64,000 bases of DNA from Novisyntrophococcus fermenticellae. Lineage in GTDB: Bacteria; Bacillota; Clostridia; Lachnospirales; Lachnospiraceae. Shown in pieces: positions 1 through 8,688 of this stretch (position 1 is the stretch's first letter; every line of letters starts with the position of its first letter). The DNA is taken from assembly GCF_018866245.1 (NCBI RefSeq), contig NZ_CP076458.1, positions 558,001-622,000 on the forward strand, given 5' to 3'. The translations under genes were made by a program, and so were the position numbers. Under the pieces are notes generated by a model. It was not told where the DNA came from. It made no database searches and saw nothing but the letters and a program-made list of their open reading frames with translations.

Positions 1-1
1 T

Positions 2-637
2 CTGGGAGCCTCCATCCTCTGGTTTGGCTGGTTTGGATTTAACGCGGGAAGTGCCTTATCTGCAGGTAGCCTTGCTGCTCATGCCTTTATGACAACCAAT
101 ACATCGGCAGCCGCCGGAATGCTTTCCTGGATGGTGATGGATATGATGAAACAGGGAAAGCCCACGGTAGTAGGTGCCTGTACAGGTGCCGTATTAGGTT
201 TAGTAGCAATTACACCGGGAGCTGGTTTCGTCCCGGTATGGTCGGCCTTTATTATCGGTGGGGTTGTCAGCCCGTTATCCTATTTTACTGTATCTGTAAT
301 TAAAAAACGCATTGGTTTTGATGATGCACTGGATGCTTTTGGATGTCATGGCATTGGTGGAATCTGGGGCGGAATTGCAACCGGTTTGTTTGCAAAATCT
401 TCCATTAATCCAGCGGCAAAATGGGATGGTCTTGTATTTGGTGATTATCATTTATTTGTTGTACAGTTGATTAGCATTGTAATTACAATTGCAGTAGCCA
501 TCGCCGGGACATGGATCTGCTCGGCGATTGTCAAATTGTTTATCCCCCTTCGGGTCTCAGAAAAGGAAGAAAAACGCGGTATGGACATCAGCCAGCATGG
601 AGAGGATGCTTATCCGGCATTTACCGGACTTGACTGA
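2..637 (+). CDS. amtB: Ammonium transporter AmtB, C-terminal part (5' end outside window)
   Basis: The reading frame is open from the first bases, so the gene starts before the window; about 211 residues of a roughly 400-residue family are present. Visible family signatures are WFGWFGFNAGSA near the start, the NTSAAAGML segment, and DAFGCHGIGGIWGG, which carries the second histidine of the twin-His conduction pore. The remaining transmembrane helices and a short charged cytoplasmic tail follow. The product conducts ammonium/ammonia across the inner membrane. A PII gene follows 49 bp downstream, the classical amtB-glnK pair in which PII plugs the channel when nitrogen is plentiful. Function is secure; regulation cannot be judged because the promoter is outside the window. 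Confidence 0.95.
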   Translation: MGASILWFGWFGFNAGSALSAGSLAAHAFMTTNTSAAAGMLSWMVMDMMKQGKPTVVGACTGAVLGLVAITPGAGFVPVWSAFIIGGVVSPLSYFTVSVIKKRIGFDDALDAFGCHGIGGIWGGIATGLFAKSSINPAAKWDGLVFGDYHLFVVQLISIVITIAVAIAGTWICSAIVKLFIPLRVSEKEEKRGMDISQHGEDAYPAFTGLD

Positions 638-686
638 GCACTGAGATACAGTGCGGGAACACGTAAAATGAAAGGAACTCCGGACG

Positions 687-1031
687 ATGATTAAGATTGA
701 TGCAATTGTAAATGAAGAAATATACGAGGATTTGAAAGAGGCGCTAAATGATATAAACGTGCATGGAATTACCGTATCGCAAGTAATGGGGTGCGGTATG
801 CAAAAAGGTTACTCCAGTGTTGTCAGAGGTACAAAAGTGGATATTAATATGCTGCCGAAAATTAAGTTTGAGATTGTCGTATCCACAGAGGAATGGATGG
901 AAAAAGTTGTGAATATTATCTGCGAAATTGCCCATACAGGGAATCCGGGAGACGGAAAAATATTCATCCATGAGCTGAAAGACGCCATTCGTATAAGGAC
1001 GGGGCAGAGGGGAAATGAAGCCATTTATTAG
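687..1031 (+). CDS. glnB: PII nitrogen regulatory protein (GlnK/GlnB family)
   Basis: A 114-residue protein of normal PII length. It has the MQKGYSSVVRG T-loop region (about 38-48), LPKIKFEIVV after the loop, and the B-loop TGNPGDGKIFI near residue 85-95 that binds ATP/ADP. It should sense 2-oxoglutarate and adenylates and block the adjacent ammonium channel. By alignment with E. coli GlnB, the uridylylation site Tyr51 is valine here (context RGTKVDIN), so control by GlnD-type uridylylation is not expected; effector binding alone probably suffices. It lies in an operon with amtB. Whether it is closer to GlnK or GlnB cannot be decided from the sequence; its position next to amtB favours the GlnK role. 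Confidence 0.93.
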   Translation: MIKIDAIVNEEIYEDLKEALNDINVHGITVSQVMGCGMQKGYSSVVRGTKVDINMLPKIKFEIVVSTEEWMEKVVNIICEIAHTGNPGDGKIFIHELKDAIRIRTGQRGNEAIY

Positions 1032-1044
1032 AGTTTGCACCTAT

Positions 1045-1087
1045 GGAAAAAGCCGTAGAAAATGCGTGGGTTTTTACGGCTTTTCCC
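1045..1087 (+). terminator. Hairpin terminator after amtB-glnB
   Basis: AAAAGCCGTA at 1047-1056 pairs with TACGGCTTTT at 1075-1084, with thymines on the 3' arm. It lies 15 bp after the PII stop codon, and the next gene is convergent. Confidence 0.65.
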
Positions 1088-1144
1088 ACAGTCAATCATG
1101 GAACAAAAGACAGTATTGTATCTTCAAGTGAAATTGATGCAGCT

Positions 1145-2179
1145 TTATATAGTTTTATTTATTTGACTATTATTAATTGTAAGTTTGAAATCTTTCCAGT
1201 CATCCGTTAATAATTGTATTTCTTTCCACATGCCATTTTCAAACACGTTTTCATGGAGCAAAATATCATATCCATTCGTAAGCCTGATAAAATCAAACCT
1301 ATATTGCTTACCATTCCCCGAAGCATAGATATATACCATGTCACCTTTTTGTTTTGTCCGGTCTATTTTTTCAATGATTTTCATATTATCCTCATAAACA
1401 ATTTGAACCACTGCATCAGACAAATAAAACCAACTATGTACAGGAGCGCACAAAAAATCTTCGGGTATGTAGTCAATATCTTTTATTTTCCAGCCGTCCT
1501 TTGGCGTTTTTTCTACTGTAACCAATCCATAGTAATATGCGAAATAAGAGCCTTTATTATATTCTTTGTCATTATTTGCCTTTGGCCCTGTGATTACTTC
1601 AATTTCAACTAAATAATACTTTATATTTTGGGGAGTATCCGGAGGAGCATAAGCGGGAACTATTTTTAAAAGTGTTGTATAACCAATGCCCTTAAATGAA
1701 TCGATAAACTGATTTAAAGATATTTCGTTTTGTTTTTCCTTTGTAAGAAGCTCATATGCATAAGGATATGGCAGCCCTGATTCGCCAATAGAACCACACC
1801 CGCCGGAATATCCTGACATGTTTGAGGCAGCTCTAAGTATCCCGTAATATGCAAGCAATAAATCTTCGGGGGCTTCAAATTTTTTGCTGATAAGTGGGGG
1901 TTCGTTGTTCTCTTTTTGAAAGTCATTCAATGCATATGGATTAGGTAATGGCAATTGTTTTGACGGTCTTTGAAATCGCTCGCTGACGTTTGCAGCTTGC
2001 TGAGTTGAAACAGGCAATGCTTCTGCAATAATTGCATGCAAAGAAGGGTGTAATCTACCGCCTGACATCCTATTGCTCATAGAATTCGTTGAATTTATAA
2101 ACGTAATCCGTGCGATTATCCCACAAAGAAAAATACAAATACTTAATAGAACTGTCTTTTTGTTAATCTTAAAAATCAT
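1145..2179 (-). CDS. Membrane-anchored protein of unknown function
   Basis: A 344-residue protein that I do not recognise. The start is the ATG at 2179 (MIFKINKK), which has GGGAGG eight bases upstream; the ATG 15 bases earlier overlaps that ribosome binding site. A basic N-terminus followed by a hydrophobic stretch (about residues 8-28, LLSICIFLCGIIARITF) looks like an uncleaved signal anchor, so most of the protein would face outside. The ectodomain is rich in Tyr, Asn and Lys, with a Gly/Ser/Cys patch (SGYSGGCGSIGESG) and a C-terminal beta-rich part. It could be an NTF2-like or lipoprotein-type stress or sporulation protein, but no motif supports a function. It is visibly more AT-rich than its neighbours. 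Confidence 0.7.
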   Translation of the reverse strand: MIFKINKKTVLLSICIFLCGIIARITFINSTNSMSNRMSGGRLHPSLHAIIAEALPVSTQQAANVSERFQRPSKQLPLPNPYALNDFQKENNEPPLISKKFEAPEDLLLAYYGILRAASNMSGYSGGCGSIGESGLPYPYAYELLTKEKQNEISLNQFIDSFKGIGYTTLLKIVPAYAPPDTPQNIKYYLVEIEVITGPKANNDKEYNKGSYFAYYYGLVTVEKTPKDGWKIKDIDYIPEDFLCAPVHSWFYLSDAVVQIVYEDNMKIIEKIDRTKQKGDMVYIYASGNGKQYRFDFIRLTNGYDILLHENVFENGMWKEIQLLTDDWKDFKLTINNSQINKTI

Positions 2180-2259
2180 AATAAAACCTCCCATATATAT
2201 ATATGAGAGGAATATTTTTTTAAGCCATGATTACAAAAATGATGCTATCCGGGCTGTTT

Positions 2260-2730
2260 TTATTCAATTTCCGCCTCAAAAGAATGAAACAGTTCACTGT
2301 CAAGCTCCATGATTCCAGCAATGCTTATCTTAAGCCCATCTGTCATTACAATGGCTTGCTCATGTACATCAATTTTTTTTGCAATACCTGTGATTGTCAC
2401 ATATGCACCGCCGGATTTCTTTTCATCCGGTTGGAAATATGTGACCGATATTCTGGGACGTCTCTCTATCTCTTCATGAACCATCTGCAGTTTTTCGTCC
2501 AGAACAGCTTTACGCTCTGGATCCAGTTCCACCTTCCTGTCCGTCAATCGGGCGGTCTCTCTGATTGCCGCATCATGGCCGGTCAAAGCTGCAAATGGAG
2601 CAAACTGTGCCGCCCTGTCCTGTATCGGCATATGCGGATGGTTTGTTGATGTAGGATGCCCAAGATTGATAATATCGTCGTATCTGTGTGCATCATCAGA
2701 ATGAATGCCGATGCTTTGATCTGACCTCAC
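2260..2730 (-). CDS. YolD-like protein, partner of the Y-family polymerase
   Basis: A 156-residue protein with the YolD-type core: HPHMPIQDRAAQFAPFAALTGHD, followed by a helical segment and a beta-rich half ending in the acidic SFEAEIE. It starts at GTG (2730), whose bases overlap the TGA stop of the upstream polymerase gene (GTGA), with GGAGG nine bases before, so the two are translationally coupled. YolD-like genes regularly accompany UmuC/DinB-type polymerases on chromosomes and mobile elements. The biochemical role of YolD is poorly defined; a UmuD-like accessory function has been proposed for the family. Assignment to the family is fairly secure; function is inferred from context. Confidence 0.82.
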   Translation of the reverse strand: MRSDQSIGIHSDDAHRYDDIINLGHPTSTNHPHMPIQDRAAQFAPFAALTGHDAAIRETARLTDRKVELDPERKAVLDEKLQMVHEEIERRPRISVTYFQPDEKKSGGAYVTITGIAKKIDVHEQAIVMTDGLKISIAGIMELDSELFHSFEAEIE

Positions 2731-4256
2731 GCCTTGTGCCCTCCAATCTGTTCATTTCTTTTTACGGTCGTTGCTCCTTCTTCAAGGTTGGTACCCTTAA
2801 GAATTGCATTCTTTCCAAACTTTTTCTTGATATCCAACATTGCATGCTGCATCTTCTTTTCGCGCTGCAACGCTGCCTTTTCCTGCTCACGTTGCTTTTG
2901 CAAAGCAGAATAGTCCGTAAATAAATCCAGCTGCTCAAAGGATTCTTCTTGTACAACATAACCTTCATCTACCACATGATTTGCTGTGATGTTAACCCTT
3001 CTGACCAGAAGGGTTTTATCTACAATTCTGTCATATAACTTCATCACAGCATCCATAATCAGCATGGTAGAGGATGTCTGTCTTTCAAGGTTTGCAGTAC
3101 CATGCGCGTGCTTCGGTATCCTGCGCCCATATCGGTCGATCGTAACTTCTCCCTTATAGGCTTTGCTTATCTGAGGGTTTGTCAGATTTTCAATATCATA
3201 TCCGATAGTCAGAACCATTTGGTCTGTTACCAGCTTTCGATCTACCAGATCAAGCACAAGAAGCTCTGTCATTTCCCGTACAATCAGTTTTGTCTTTTCA
3301 AAATCATAAGGATACTGCAGTACCTGACCGGACCCCACGCTGTTCGTCTCTGGTTTATATGATTTTATATCCGCTATGGTACAAGGCTCCCAGCCCCATG
3401 CATGGTCAATCAGCAGCTCAGCATTTACGCCAAACAGCCTGTACAGCAGATCTTCATTATAATAATCCGTGGATTTTCCGATCGAGCACCGTGCCACATC
3501 ACCCATAGTAAACATGCCATTGCCTTCCAGCTTCTTTGCATACCCTCTGCCCACTCTCCAGAAATCTGTAAGCGGTCTGTGGGTCCACAGTAAACGGCGG
3601 TATGACATCTCATCCAGCTCGGCAATGTGTACACCATCCTTATCCGGCGTAACATGTTTTGACACAATATCCAAAGCAACTTTACAAAGATACAGGTTCG
3701 TTCCAATTCCGGCTGTTGACGTAATTCCAACGCTATCTAATACATCCTGTATAATCTTCACGGCTAACGCATGGGCAGTCATGTGGTAGGTGTTCAGATA
3801 ATGGGTAACGTCCATGAATACCTCGTCAATAGAGTAAACATGAATATCCTCCGGGGCAATATATTTCAGATAAATATCATAAATCTTCATGCTATATTCC
3901 ATGTAAAGTGCCATCCTTGGAGGTGCAGTGATGTATGAAATCGACAGCTCCGGAGATGCTTTCAGTTCTGGAGCAATACAGGAAGAACCGGTAAATGCCT
4001 GTCCTGGGGCTTTTCTTTTTCTCTCAATATTTGCTTCTTTTACCTTTTGAACCACTTCAAATAATCTCGGTCTTCCCGGAATCCCATAAGATTTTAAGGA
4101 TGGGGATACTGCAAGACAGATTGTTTTCTCTGTACGGCTGGCATCCGCAACCACAAGATTGGTAGTTATAGGATCAAGTTTGCGTTCCCTGCACTCCACG
4201 GATGCATAAAAGGATTTCAAATCAATCGCAATGTATACGTGTTCTTCCCGTGGCAT
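2727..4256 (-). CDS. Y-family (UmuC/DinB-type) translesion DNA polymerase
   Basis: A 509-residue polymerase for bypass of damaged template. The palm shows the metal ligands in YIAIDLKSFYASVE (Asp12) and YSIDEVFMDV (Asp144, Glu145). RRLLWTHRPLTDFWRVGRG (about 220-238) is the helix-hairpin-helix thumb region typical of UmuC-like proteins, and a little-finger domain with a charged C-terminal tail follows. It starts at ATG 4256. I do not see an obvious LexA box or a strong ribosome binding site immediately upstream, so SOS control is unproven. It is coupled by a 4-bp overlap to a YolD-like gene, an arrangement common in Firmicutes. Confidence 0.92.
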   Translation of the reverse strand: MPREEHVYIAIDLKSFYASVECRERKLDPITTNLVVADASRTEKTICLAVSPSLKSYGIPGRPRLFEVVQKVKEANIERKRKAPGQAFTGSSCIAPELKASPELSISYITAPPRMALYMEYSMKIYDIYLKYIAPEDIHVYSIDEVFMDVTHYLNTYHMTAHALAVKIIQDVLDSVGITSTAGIGTNLYLCKVALDIVSKHVTPDKDGVHIAELDEMSYRRLLWTHRPLTDFWRVGRGYAKKLEGNGMFTMGDVARCSIGKSTDYYNEDLLYRLFGVNAELLIDHAWGWEPCTIADIKSYKPETNSVGSGQVLQYPYDFEKTKLIVREMTELLVLDLVDRKLVTDQMVLTIGYDIENLTNPQISKAYKGEVTIDRYGRRIPKHAHGTANLERQTSSTMLIMDAVMKLYDRIVDKTLLVRRVNITANHVVDEGYVVQEESFEQLDLFTDYSALQKQREQEKAALQREKKMQHAMLDIKKKFGKNAILKGTNLEEGATTVKRNEQIGGHKA

Positions 4257-4308
4257 ATCTCGTAACCCTGCTTTCTCTTGATACTTATTCTTCGCTTTCC
4301 TGCTTTCG

Positions 4309-4701
4309 CTAAAACTTCACGACCTCCGGCTCATGGGTAAATGAACTGAAAGTAGCAGTGGCATTCTTAAAATAAAACACCTGCGTATTCCCATCATCTG
4401 CGGAATACATATTCTGCAGGGATGGGTATGCATCCAACATAGACTGCCTCGCTGCAAGCCTGTCATCCTCTACCAATGTTCCTGCTACACGAAGCCATTC
4501 TCCATTCTTAAATGCGCAGATTTCCACTTTCGGATTCGATAAGATCTGCTTTGAAACTTCCTTAATCTTTCCTGTCTGGATGTATAGTTTTTCCTCAAAG
4601 ATATGAGCGGTACCAAAGGGTCTTACTCTCGGCTGATCACCATCCATTGTTGCCAGATAATAGGTCTGTGCTTCTTTTAAAAACTGACATACGCTTTCCA
4701 T
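4309..4701 (-). CDS. Pyridoxamine 5'-phosphate oxidase-like FMN-binding protein
   Basis: A 130-residue single-domain protein of the split-barrel (PPOX-like) fold. The start at ATG 4701 (MESVCQFLKEAQ) is chosen because AAGGAG lies eight bases before it. Family features are YYLATMDGDQPRVRPFG at about 13-29 (the first strands and the flavin-binding Arg-Pro-Phe), an LYIQTGKIKEVSKQI segment, and the C-terminal EVVKF. Proteins of this size usually bind FMN or F420 as homodimers and reduce small molecules; they are not true PdxH enzymes. It follows the methyltransferase gene by 22 bp on the same strand and is probably cotranscribed. The substrate is unknown. Confidence 0.85.
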   Translation of the reverse strand: MESVCQFLKEAQTYYLATMDGDQPRVRPFGTAHIFEEKLYIQTGKIKEVSKQILSNPKVEICAFKNGEWLRVAGTLVEDDRLAARQSMLDAYPSLQNMYSADDGNTQVFYFKNATATFSSFTHEPEVVKF

Positions 4702-4723
4702 AATTTGTCGCTCCTTTATATTT

Positions 4724-5473
4724 TTACAGTTTAATTGCCCTTGTTGCAAAAAAGGTTGGTATGTGATGCTCATGCAGATTTCCGGTACCATTGGTATCCT
4801 CATATAGGTCTGTGAGAGTAAAACCAGCCTTCAGCTGTCCGCCAATCTGTTCCTCCAGGGTGTGAGAAAACTGTACACCGCAATCGGAATCGTTAAGCTG
4901 ATTCATCTGGTTTTCATCTTTCAGCGGGTTAAACGGCAATGTATTGACAACTATTTTCTCATCATCATCAAAGATATAATTTATCCCATTATCAAGCCCG
5001 GCAAGAAAAATCCCACCAGACTTTAATACCCGGTAACATTCTTTAAAAATTGGTTGTACTTCTTCAACATAGCAGTTTGACACCGGATGAAAAATCAGGT
5101 CAAATTCGGCATCAGGAAATGGCAATCTTTTTGTCATATCTGCCTTGATGATATGGACAGAATACCCTTCCCTGCCTGCCACCAGCCGTTCACTTTCCAA
5201 CTGCTTTTCAGAATAATCCAAAACGGTGCATTCCGCTCCAAGAGCTGAAAATATTGGTATCTGCTGTCCGCCTCCACTGGCGAGTCCAAGGACTTTCTTC
5301 CCTTGAAGTTCTCCAAACCACGCATGGGGTACATATCTGGTCGGTGTCAGCAGAACATCCCAGATGTCTTTTTTTGCATCCTCATAAATATCGTGGGAAA
5401 TCGGTTTTCCCCATTCCCAGCCATCTTTGACCCAGCGGTCAATTACTTTTGAATTTATTTCCTGGTAGTTCAT
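4724..5473 (-). CDS. Class I SAM-dependent methyltransferase
   Basis: A 249-residue Rossmann-fold methyltransferase. The start is the ATG at 5473 (MNYQEINSKV), with a near-consensus AAAGGAGG six bases upstream; an in-frame ATG 18 bases earlier overlaps that site. SAM-binding motif I is VLGLASGGGQQ (about 62-71), motif II the acidic strand end CTVLDYSEKQ, then IIKADMTKRLPFPDAEFDLI (motifs III-IV) and the ECYRVLKSGGIFLAG post-motif. The Gly-Gly-Gly version of motif I with Ser (ASGGGQQ) is common in small-molecule methyltransferases of Firmicutes. It lies in a short operon with a PPOX-type protein. Substrate unknown. Confidence 0.88.
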   Translation of the reverse strand: MNYQEINSKVIDRWVKDGWEWGKPISHDIYEDAKKDIWDVLLTPTRYVPHAWFGELQGKKVLGLASGGGQQIPIFSALGAECTVLDYSEKQLESERLVAGREGYSVHIIKADMTKRLPFPDAEFDLIFHPVSNCYVEEVQPIFKECYRVLKSGGIFLAGLDNGINYIFDDDEKIVVNTLPFNPLKDENQMNQLNDSDCGVQFSHTLEEQIGGQLKAGFTLTDLYEDTNGTGNLHEHHIPTFFATRAIKL

Positions 5474-5635
5474 AAGCACCTCCTTTATCAAAAGCTTCCA
5501 TTATAGTATATCATACTGCACGCAGTTCACAACTGCAAACAAATAAAAAATAGCCGTTGCAACCGTGAGAACAAGCGATTAAAATAAGGGTATAGCTGAC
5601 AGATGCAGAAACTATAAAAACGGGAGGTTATGAAT

Positions 5636-6493
5636 ATGAGAGAAACAATTCATGTTGTAGTAAAGGAACCCCAGTATGTGGTGGACACCAACGTAACATT
5701 TGCACAGGTACCGGATTGGTTCGGAAATACGACAAAAGATCTGAAGATGGATATCATCTATCCAAAGCAGGGAAAAAAGAAGAGTCCTTGCATCGTATGG
5801 ATCTGTGGTGGTGCATGGCTTCAGTTGAGCAGAAGTGCACATCTGGCATACTTATCCGAATTGGCCAGAAGTGGCTTTGTGGTTGCAAGTGTACAGTATC
5901 GTACCAGTAACGAGATGGTTTTTCCGGGACAGTTGATGGATATTAAGTCGGGTATCCGGTATCTCAGAGCACATGCGGACCGTTACTGCATTGATGTGAA
6001 TCAATTTGGGGTTATGGGAGAGTCTGCCGGAGGTCACCTGGCAGCAATGGCTGCACTGACCGGAGATCTGAAAGAATTTGACCAGGGATGGTATACTGAG
6101 TATTCCAGTGCGGTACAGGCAGCCTGCCCATGGTATGTCCCTGCGGATATGAGTAAATTTCCACCTTCTGACAGAGTAACACAGGCGGCGTCACCGGAAT
6201 CTCTACTGCTCGGAAAGAATGTAGCGGATCATATGGAAGATGCCATGAAGGCATGCCCGGTAAGCTATGTGACGGAGCAGGCACCACCATTTTTGCTTCT
6301 GCATGGACTCTGTGACCGGACAGTGCCCTTTTCCCAGAGCGAAGCCCTGTATGAAGAACTGGATAAAAAAGGAGTGGATGTCAGACTGGTGGGAATTGAG
6401 GAGGCAGACCACGCGGACATTCAGTTTTTCCAGAGGGAGATATGGGATATGATCAGGGAATTCTTTACCGAAAGGCTTTTGGAAGAAAATTAA
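5636..6493 (+). CDS. Alpha/beta hydrolase (carboxylesterase/lipase-like)
   Basis: A 285-residue protein. GGGAGG is eight bases before the ATG at 5636, so this start is preferred over the ATG six bases earlier. Catalytic features: the oxyanion-hole region IVWICGGAWL (about 53-62), nucleophile Ser130 in GESAGG, Asp227 in HGLCDRTVPF and His259 in EADHADI. This matches the BD-FAE/acetylxylan-esterase-like branch of the fold, cytoplasmic because no signal peptide is present. A feruloyl- or acetyl-esterase role on imported oligosaccharides is plausible but unproven. It is monocistronic and ends in a clear terminator. Confidence 0.88.
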   Translation: MRETIHVVVKEPQYVVDTNVTFAQVPDWFGNTTKDLKMDIIYPKQGKKKSPCIVWICGGAWLQLSRSAHLAYLSELARSGFVVASVQYRTSNEMVFPGQLMDIKSGIRYLRAHADRYCIDVNQFGVMGESAGGHLAAMAALTGDLKEFDQGWYTEYSSAVQAACPWYVPADMSKFPPSDRVTQAASPESLLLGKNVADHMEDAMKACPVSYVTEQAPPFLLLHGLCDRTVPFSQSEALYEELDKKGVDVRLVGIEEADHADIQFFQREIWDMIREFFTERLLEEN

Positions 6494-6519
6494 CTTTTTT
6501 TAATGTAATGCATTTTTTG

Positions 6520-6571
6520 AAAAGATTAAAGAAAGTCCACGACAGATGTGGATTTTCTTTAATCTTTTTTT
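6520..6571 (+). terminator. Rho-independent terminator after the hydrolase gene
   Basis: AAAGATTAAAGAAA and its complement TTTCTTTAATCTTT form a long arm pair with TCCAC/GTGGA near the loop, followed by a run of Ts. It lies 27 bp after the stop codon. Confidence 0.8.
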
Positions 6572-6687
6572 CTTCGCGATGTAATCGATAGAGATAAGTG
6601 GATTTTATTTAAAAACTGCACACTAAAGTTTATTTATGGAAAGAGATAAGGTTGCTATAATTGCTTTAAAAGGAGGAGCAAGCAATT

Positions 6688-7180
6688 ATGAAACCGATAA
6701 CTATAAAAAAAAGAAAGAGAAGAGAAGATATTCAGGGATAATATAACAATCTGTATAGAAGTACTGAATCGATTTGAAAATTTTTTGATTAATACAGCCG
6801 AGGAAGGATGCGAGTACATAAAACAGATAGGGGAAAATAATGTCAAACTAATGCTTGATACTTTTCATATGAATATTGAGGAAGAAAGTTTCGGTGAAGC
6901 CATAAGAAAGACAGGAAAATATCTGGGACATTTTCATACGGGAGAGTGCAATCGTATGGTTCCGGGAAAAGGCCGTATTCCCTGGAAGGAAATTGGAGAT
7001 GCCCTTTCCGATATTGGTTATAATCAGGCCGTGGTCATGGAACCTTTTGTCCAAATGGGAGGAAGGGTTGGCCAGGATGTTAAGCTTTGGAGAGAGATGT
7101 ATCCAAATATTTCGGAAGAGAAACTGGATGAGGATGCCAGGCAGGCATTGAACTTTCAAAGATATCTCCTGAATCGATAA
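6688..7180 (+). pseudogene. Broken D-psicose/tagatose 3-epimerase-family gene
   Basis: A remnant of a sugar-phosphate isomerase/epimerase TIM-barrel gene. From about 6716 to the stop at 7180 one frame encodes the C-terminal half of a D-psicose (allulose)/tagatose 3-epimerase: IEVLNRFENFLINTAEEG (the catalytic Glu), VKLMLDTFHMN, GHFHTGECNR and the C-terminal FVQMGGRVGQD. The N-terminal half (about 140 residues) is missing. An AGGAGG site and ATG at 6688 (MKPI...) precede in a different frame that stops after 17 codons, so the remnant looks like an internal deletion plus frameshift joining the old start to the distal half. Without a start codon in frame except TTG 6785, an active enzyme is unlikely because half the barrel is gone. 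Confidence 0.8.
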
Positions 7181-7201
7181 GACGATTCTACTTATAAAGA
7201 A

Positions 7202-7253
7202 GACCTTACAGCCGCTGTCATTTCACAAGATAAAATGATAGTGGCTGTGAGGT
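7202..7253. terminator. Hairpin between convergent genes
   Basis: CCTTACAGCCGCTGTCATTT and AAAATGATAGTGGCTGTGAGG form an almost complete inverted repeat between the epimerase remnant and the UroD-type gene. It probably ends transcription from both sides. Confidence 0.6.
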
Positions 7254-7264
7254 TCTATTGAATT

Positions 7265-8509
7265 TTACTTCTTGCCGTAAGTTTTTATGGTTTCAAACAT
7301 GGCTTCCAGGTTCTCTCTTTTGGCATTGTCTATGCTGCCATTTGTATCAAAGATATATCCCCCTCCGGGAGCGCATGTATCGATAAGATTTTTGCAATAA
7401 TCAATCACCTGTTGTTTCGTGCCGAATTCCAAGAGATAAATCGGCAGGTTACCGCTGATACAGGCAACATCTCCGAGAATTCTTTTTGCTTCTTTCATGT
7501 CTACCGTTTCAAAATGATAGAGTACTTTACCCTTAGGAACATCTGCTAATTGTTCAATCCGCGTATTGTATTTGCCCTCTGTATAGATAAACGGAGTGAC
7601 TCCCATATCAATCAAAGCCAGTATAATCTTCTTTAATGGTTTCCAGTAGAGCTTTTCATACTGCCGGGGATTCATAAATCCATCCATACCCTTATGAAGT
7701 GGGAAGAACACCCGTTTTACCGGCATAGGAACTGCTTTGAAATAAGAGTAAGATGCAATTTGTATGTCCGCCAGTATATCACAAGCGGCCTCGACTTCAT
7801 CCGGGCATTCCAGCTGGTCAGCCAGGGCACCAAGTGTTCCACGGTAATAGTCACCTAAAATGTCGAAGGGAGCTTCACCGACCCCGGTAATAAATGGAGG
7901 AAAGCCCAGATTGGCCAGGGAGCTTGAAACTGAATTGGTGGCAGCAGCAGCCTTCTTATCTTCTTCTCCTATTTTGGAAAGCAGGGAAAATGCTTCCTGA
8001 GCCTGCGTGGAATAGAGAGAAGCCAGCGGGGTGGTACTAAGTACAATGGAAGGAACAAAATTAATATCACCCAGACCTTTTAAAGCAGGAAAAGCGCGGG
8101 GAATATATTTACGCAGCATAAAACCGGTAAAATCACTAATCAATTCAGGATATTCTTCCTGTGACATGAATTCCCGTTCAATGACCTGATGGGTGGAAAA
8201 ATCAGGGACTCTGGTTCCCGGTCGGCCTGGCCAGTCAATCATACTGGACTGAGCCAGTTCATTGGCCCTTCCGCTGGTGAAAGCAGTATGGGTTGTGGCA
8301 TCAGGTTGAAACAACTCATAATAATGTACAAGGGCTTCAGAGGCCCGATCATAATTATACATACTGTCCTTATATGTAGCTCCGTCCAGAACATAGGGAT
8401 ATGCCCCAATGAAAGGAGCAATAGGGACACGGTCGCTTTCTTTTAATGCAATTGCATCTTCAACTCGTTTGAGACGTTCCTGATATAATTTCTGATTTGA
8501 TTCTGACAT
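7265..8509 (-). CDS. UroD-family (MtaA/CmuA-like) methyltransferase
   Basis: A 414-residue protein. The start is ATG 8509 (MSESNQKLYQ), preceded by AAAGGAGG. The sequence fits the uroporphyrinogen decarboxylase-like fold used by cobamide:thiol/tetrahydrofolate methyltransferases: VEDAIALKESDRVPIAPF near the N-terminus, FFPLHKGMDGFMNPRQYEKLYW, GVTPFIYTEGKYNTRIEQL, and the C-terminal CAPGGGYIFDTNGSIDNAKREN. True HemE is shorter and has different active-site context, and no haem genes are near. No corrinoid protein gene adjoins it. It is divergent from a PucR-type activator, which probably controls it. A methyl-transfer role is inferred from family; the methyl donor is unknown. Confidence 0.78.
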   Translation of the reverse strand: MSESNQKLYQERLKRVEDAIALKESDRVPIAPFIGAYPYVLDGATYKDSMYNYDRASEALVHYYELFQPDATTHTAFTSGRANELAQSSMIDWPGRPGTRVPDFSTHQVIEREFMSQEEYPELISDFTGFMLRKYIPRAFPALKGLGDINFVPSIVLSTTPLASLYSTQAQEAFSLLSKIGEEDKKAAAATNSVSSSLANLGFPPFITGVGEAPFDILGDYYRGTLGALADQLECPDEVEAACDILADIQIASYSYFKAVPMPVKRVFFPLHKGMDGFMNPRQYEKLYWKPLKKIILALIDMGVTPFIYTEGKYNTRIEQLADVPKGKVLYHFETVDMKEAKRILGDVACISGNLPIYLLEFGTKQQVIDYCKNLIDTCAPGGGYIFDTNGSIDNAKRENLEAMFETIKTYGKK

Positions 8510-8688
8510 ATAACATTCTCCTCCTTTAATTGCATATTTTATAGGAATATTTTTGTAGACCAATATGTATATAAAAACCCTTAAACATACAATACCATGC
8601 ACAGATACTGCGGTAAATCCTGTAGAGTTATTGACTTTATACACTTAATTTCCTATACTTTATAGGAGAGCTCGAAAGGGGGGATTAT

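Noticed and set aside
7265..8509. Haem biosynthetic uroporphyrinogen decarboxylase (HemE)
   Set aside because: The protein is too long (414 residues), its motifs fit the methyltransferase branch of the fold, and no haem genes are nearby.
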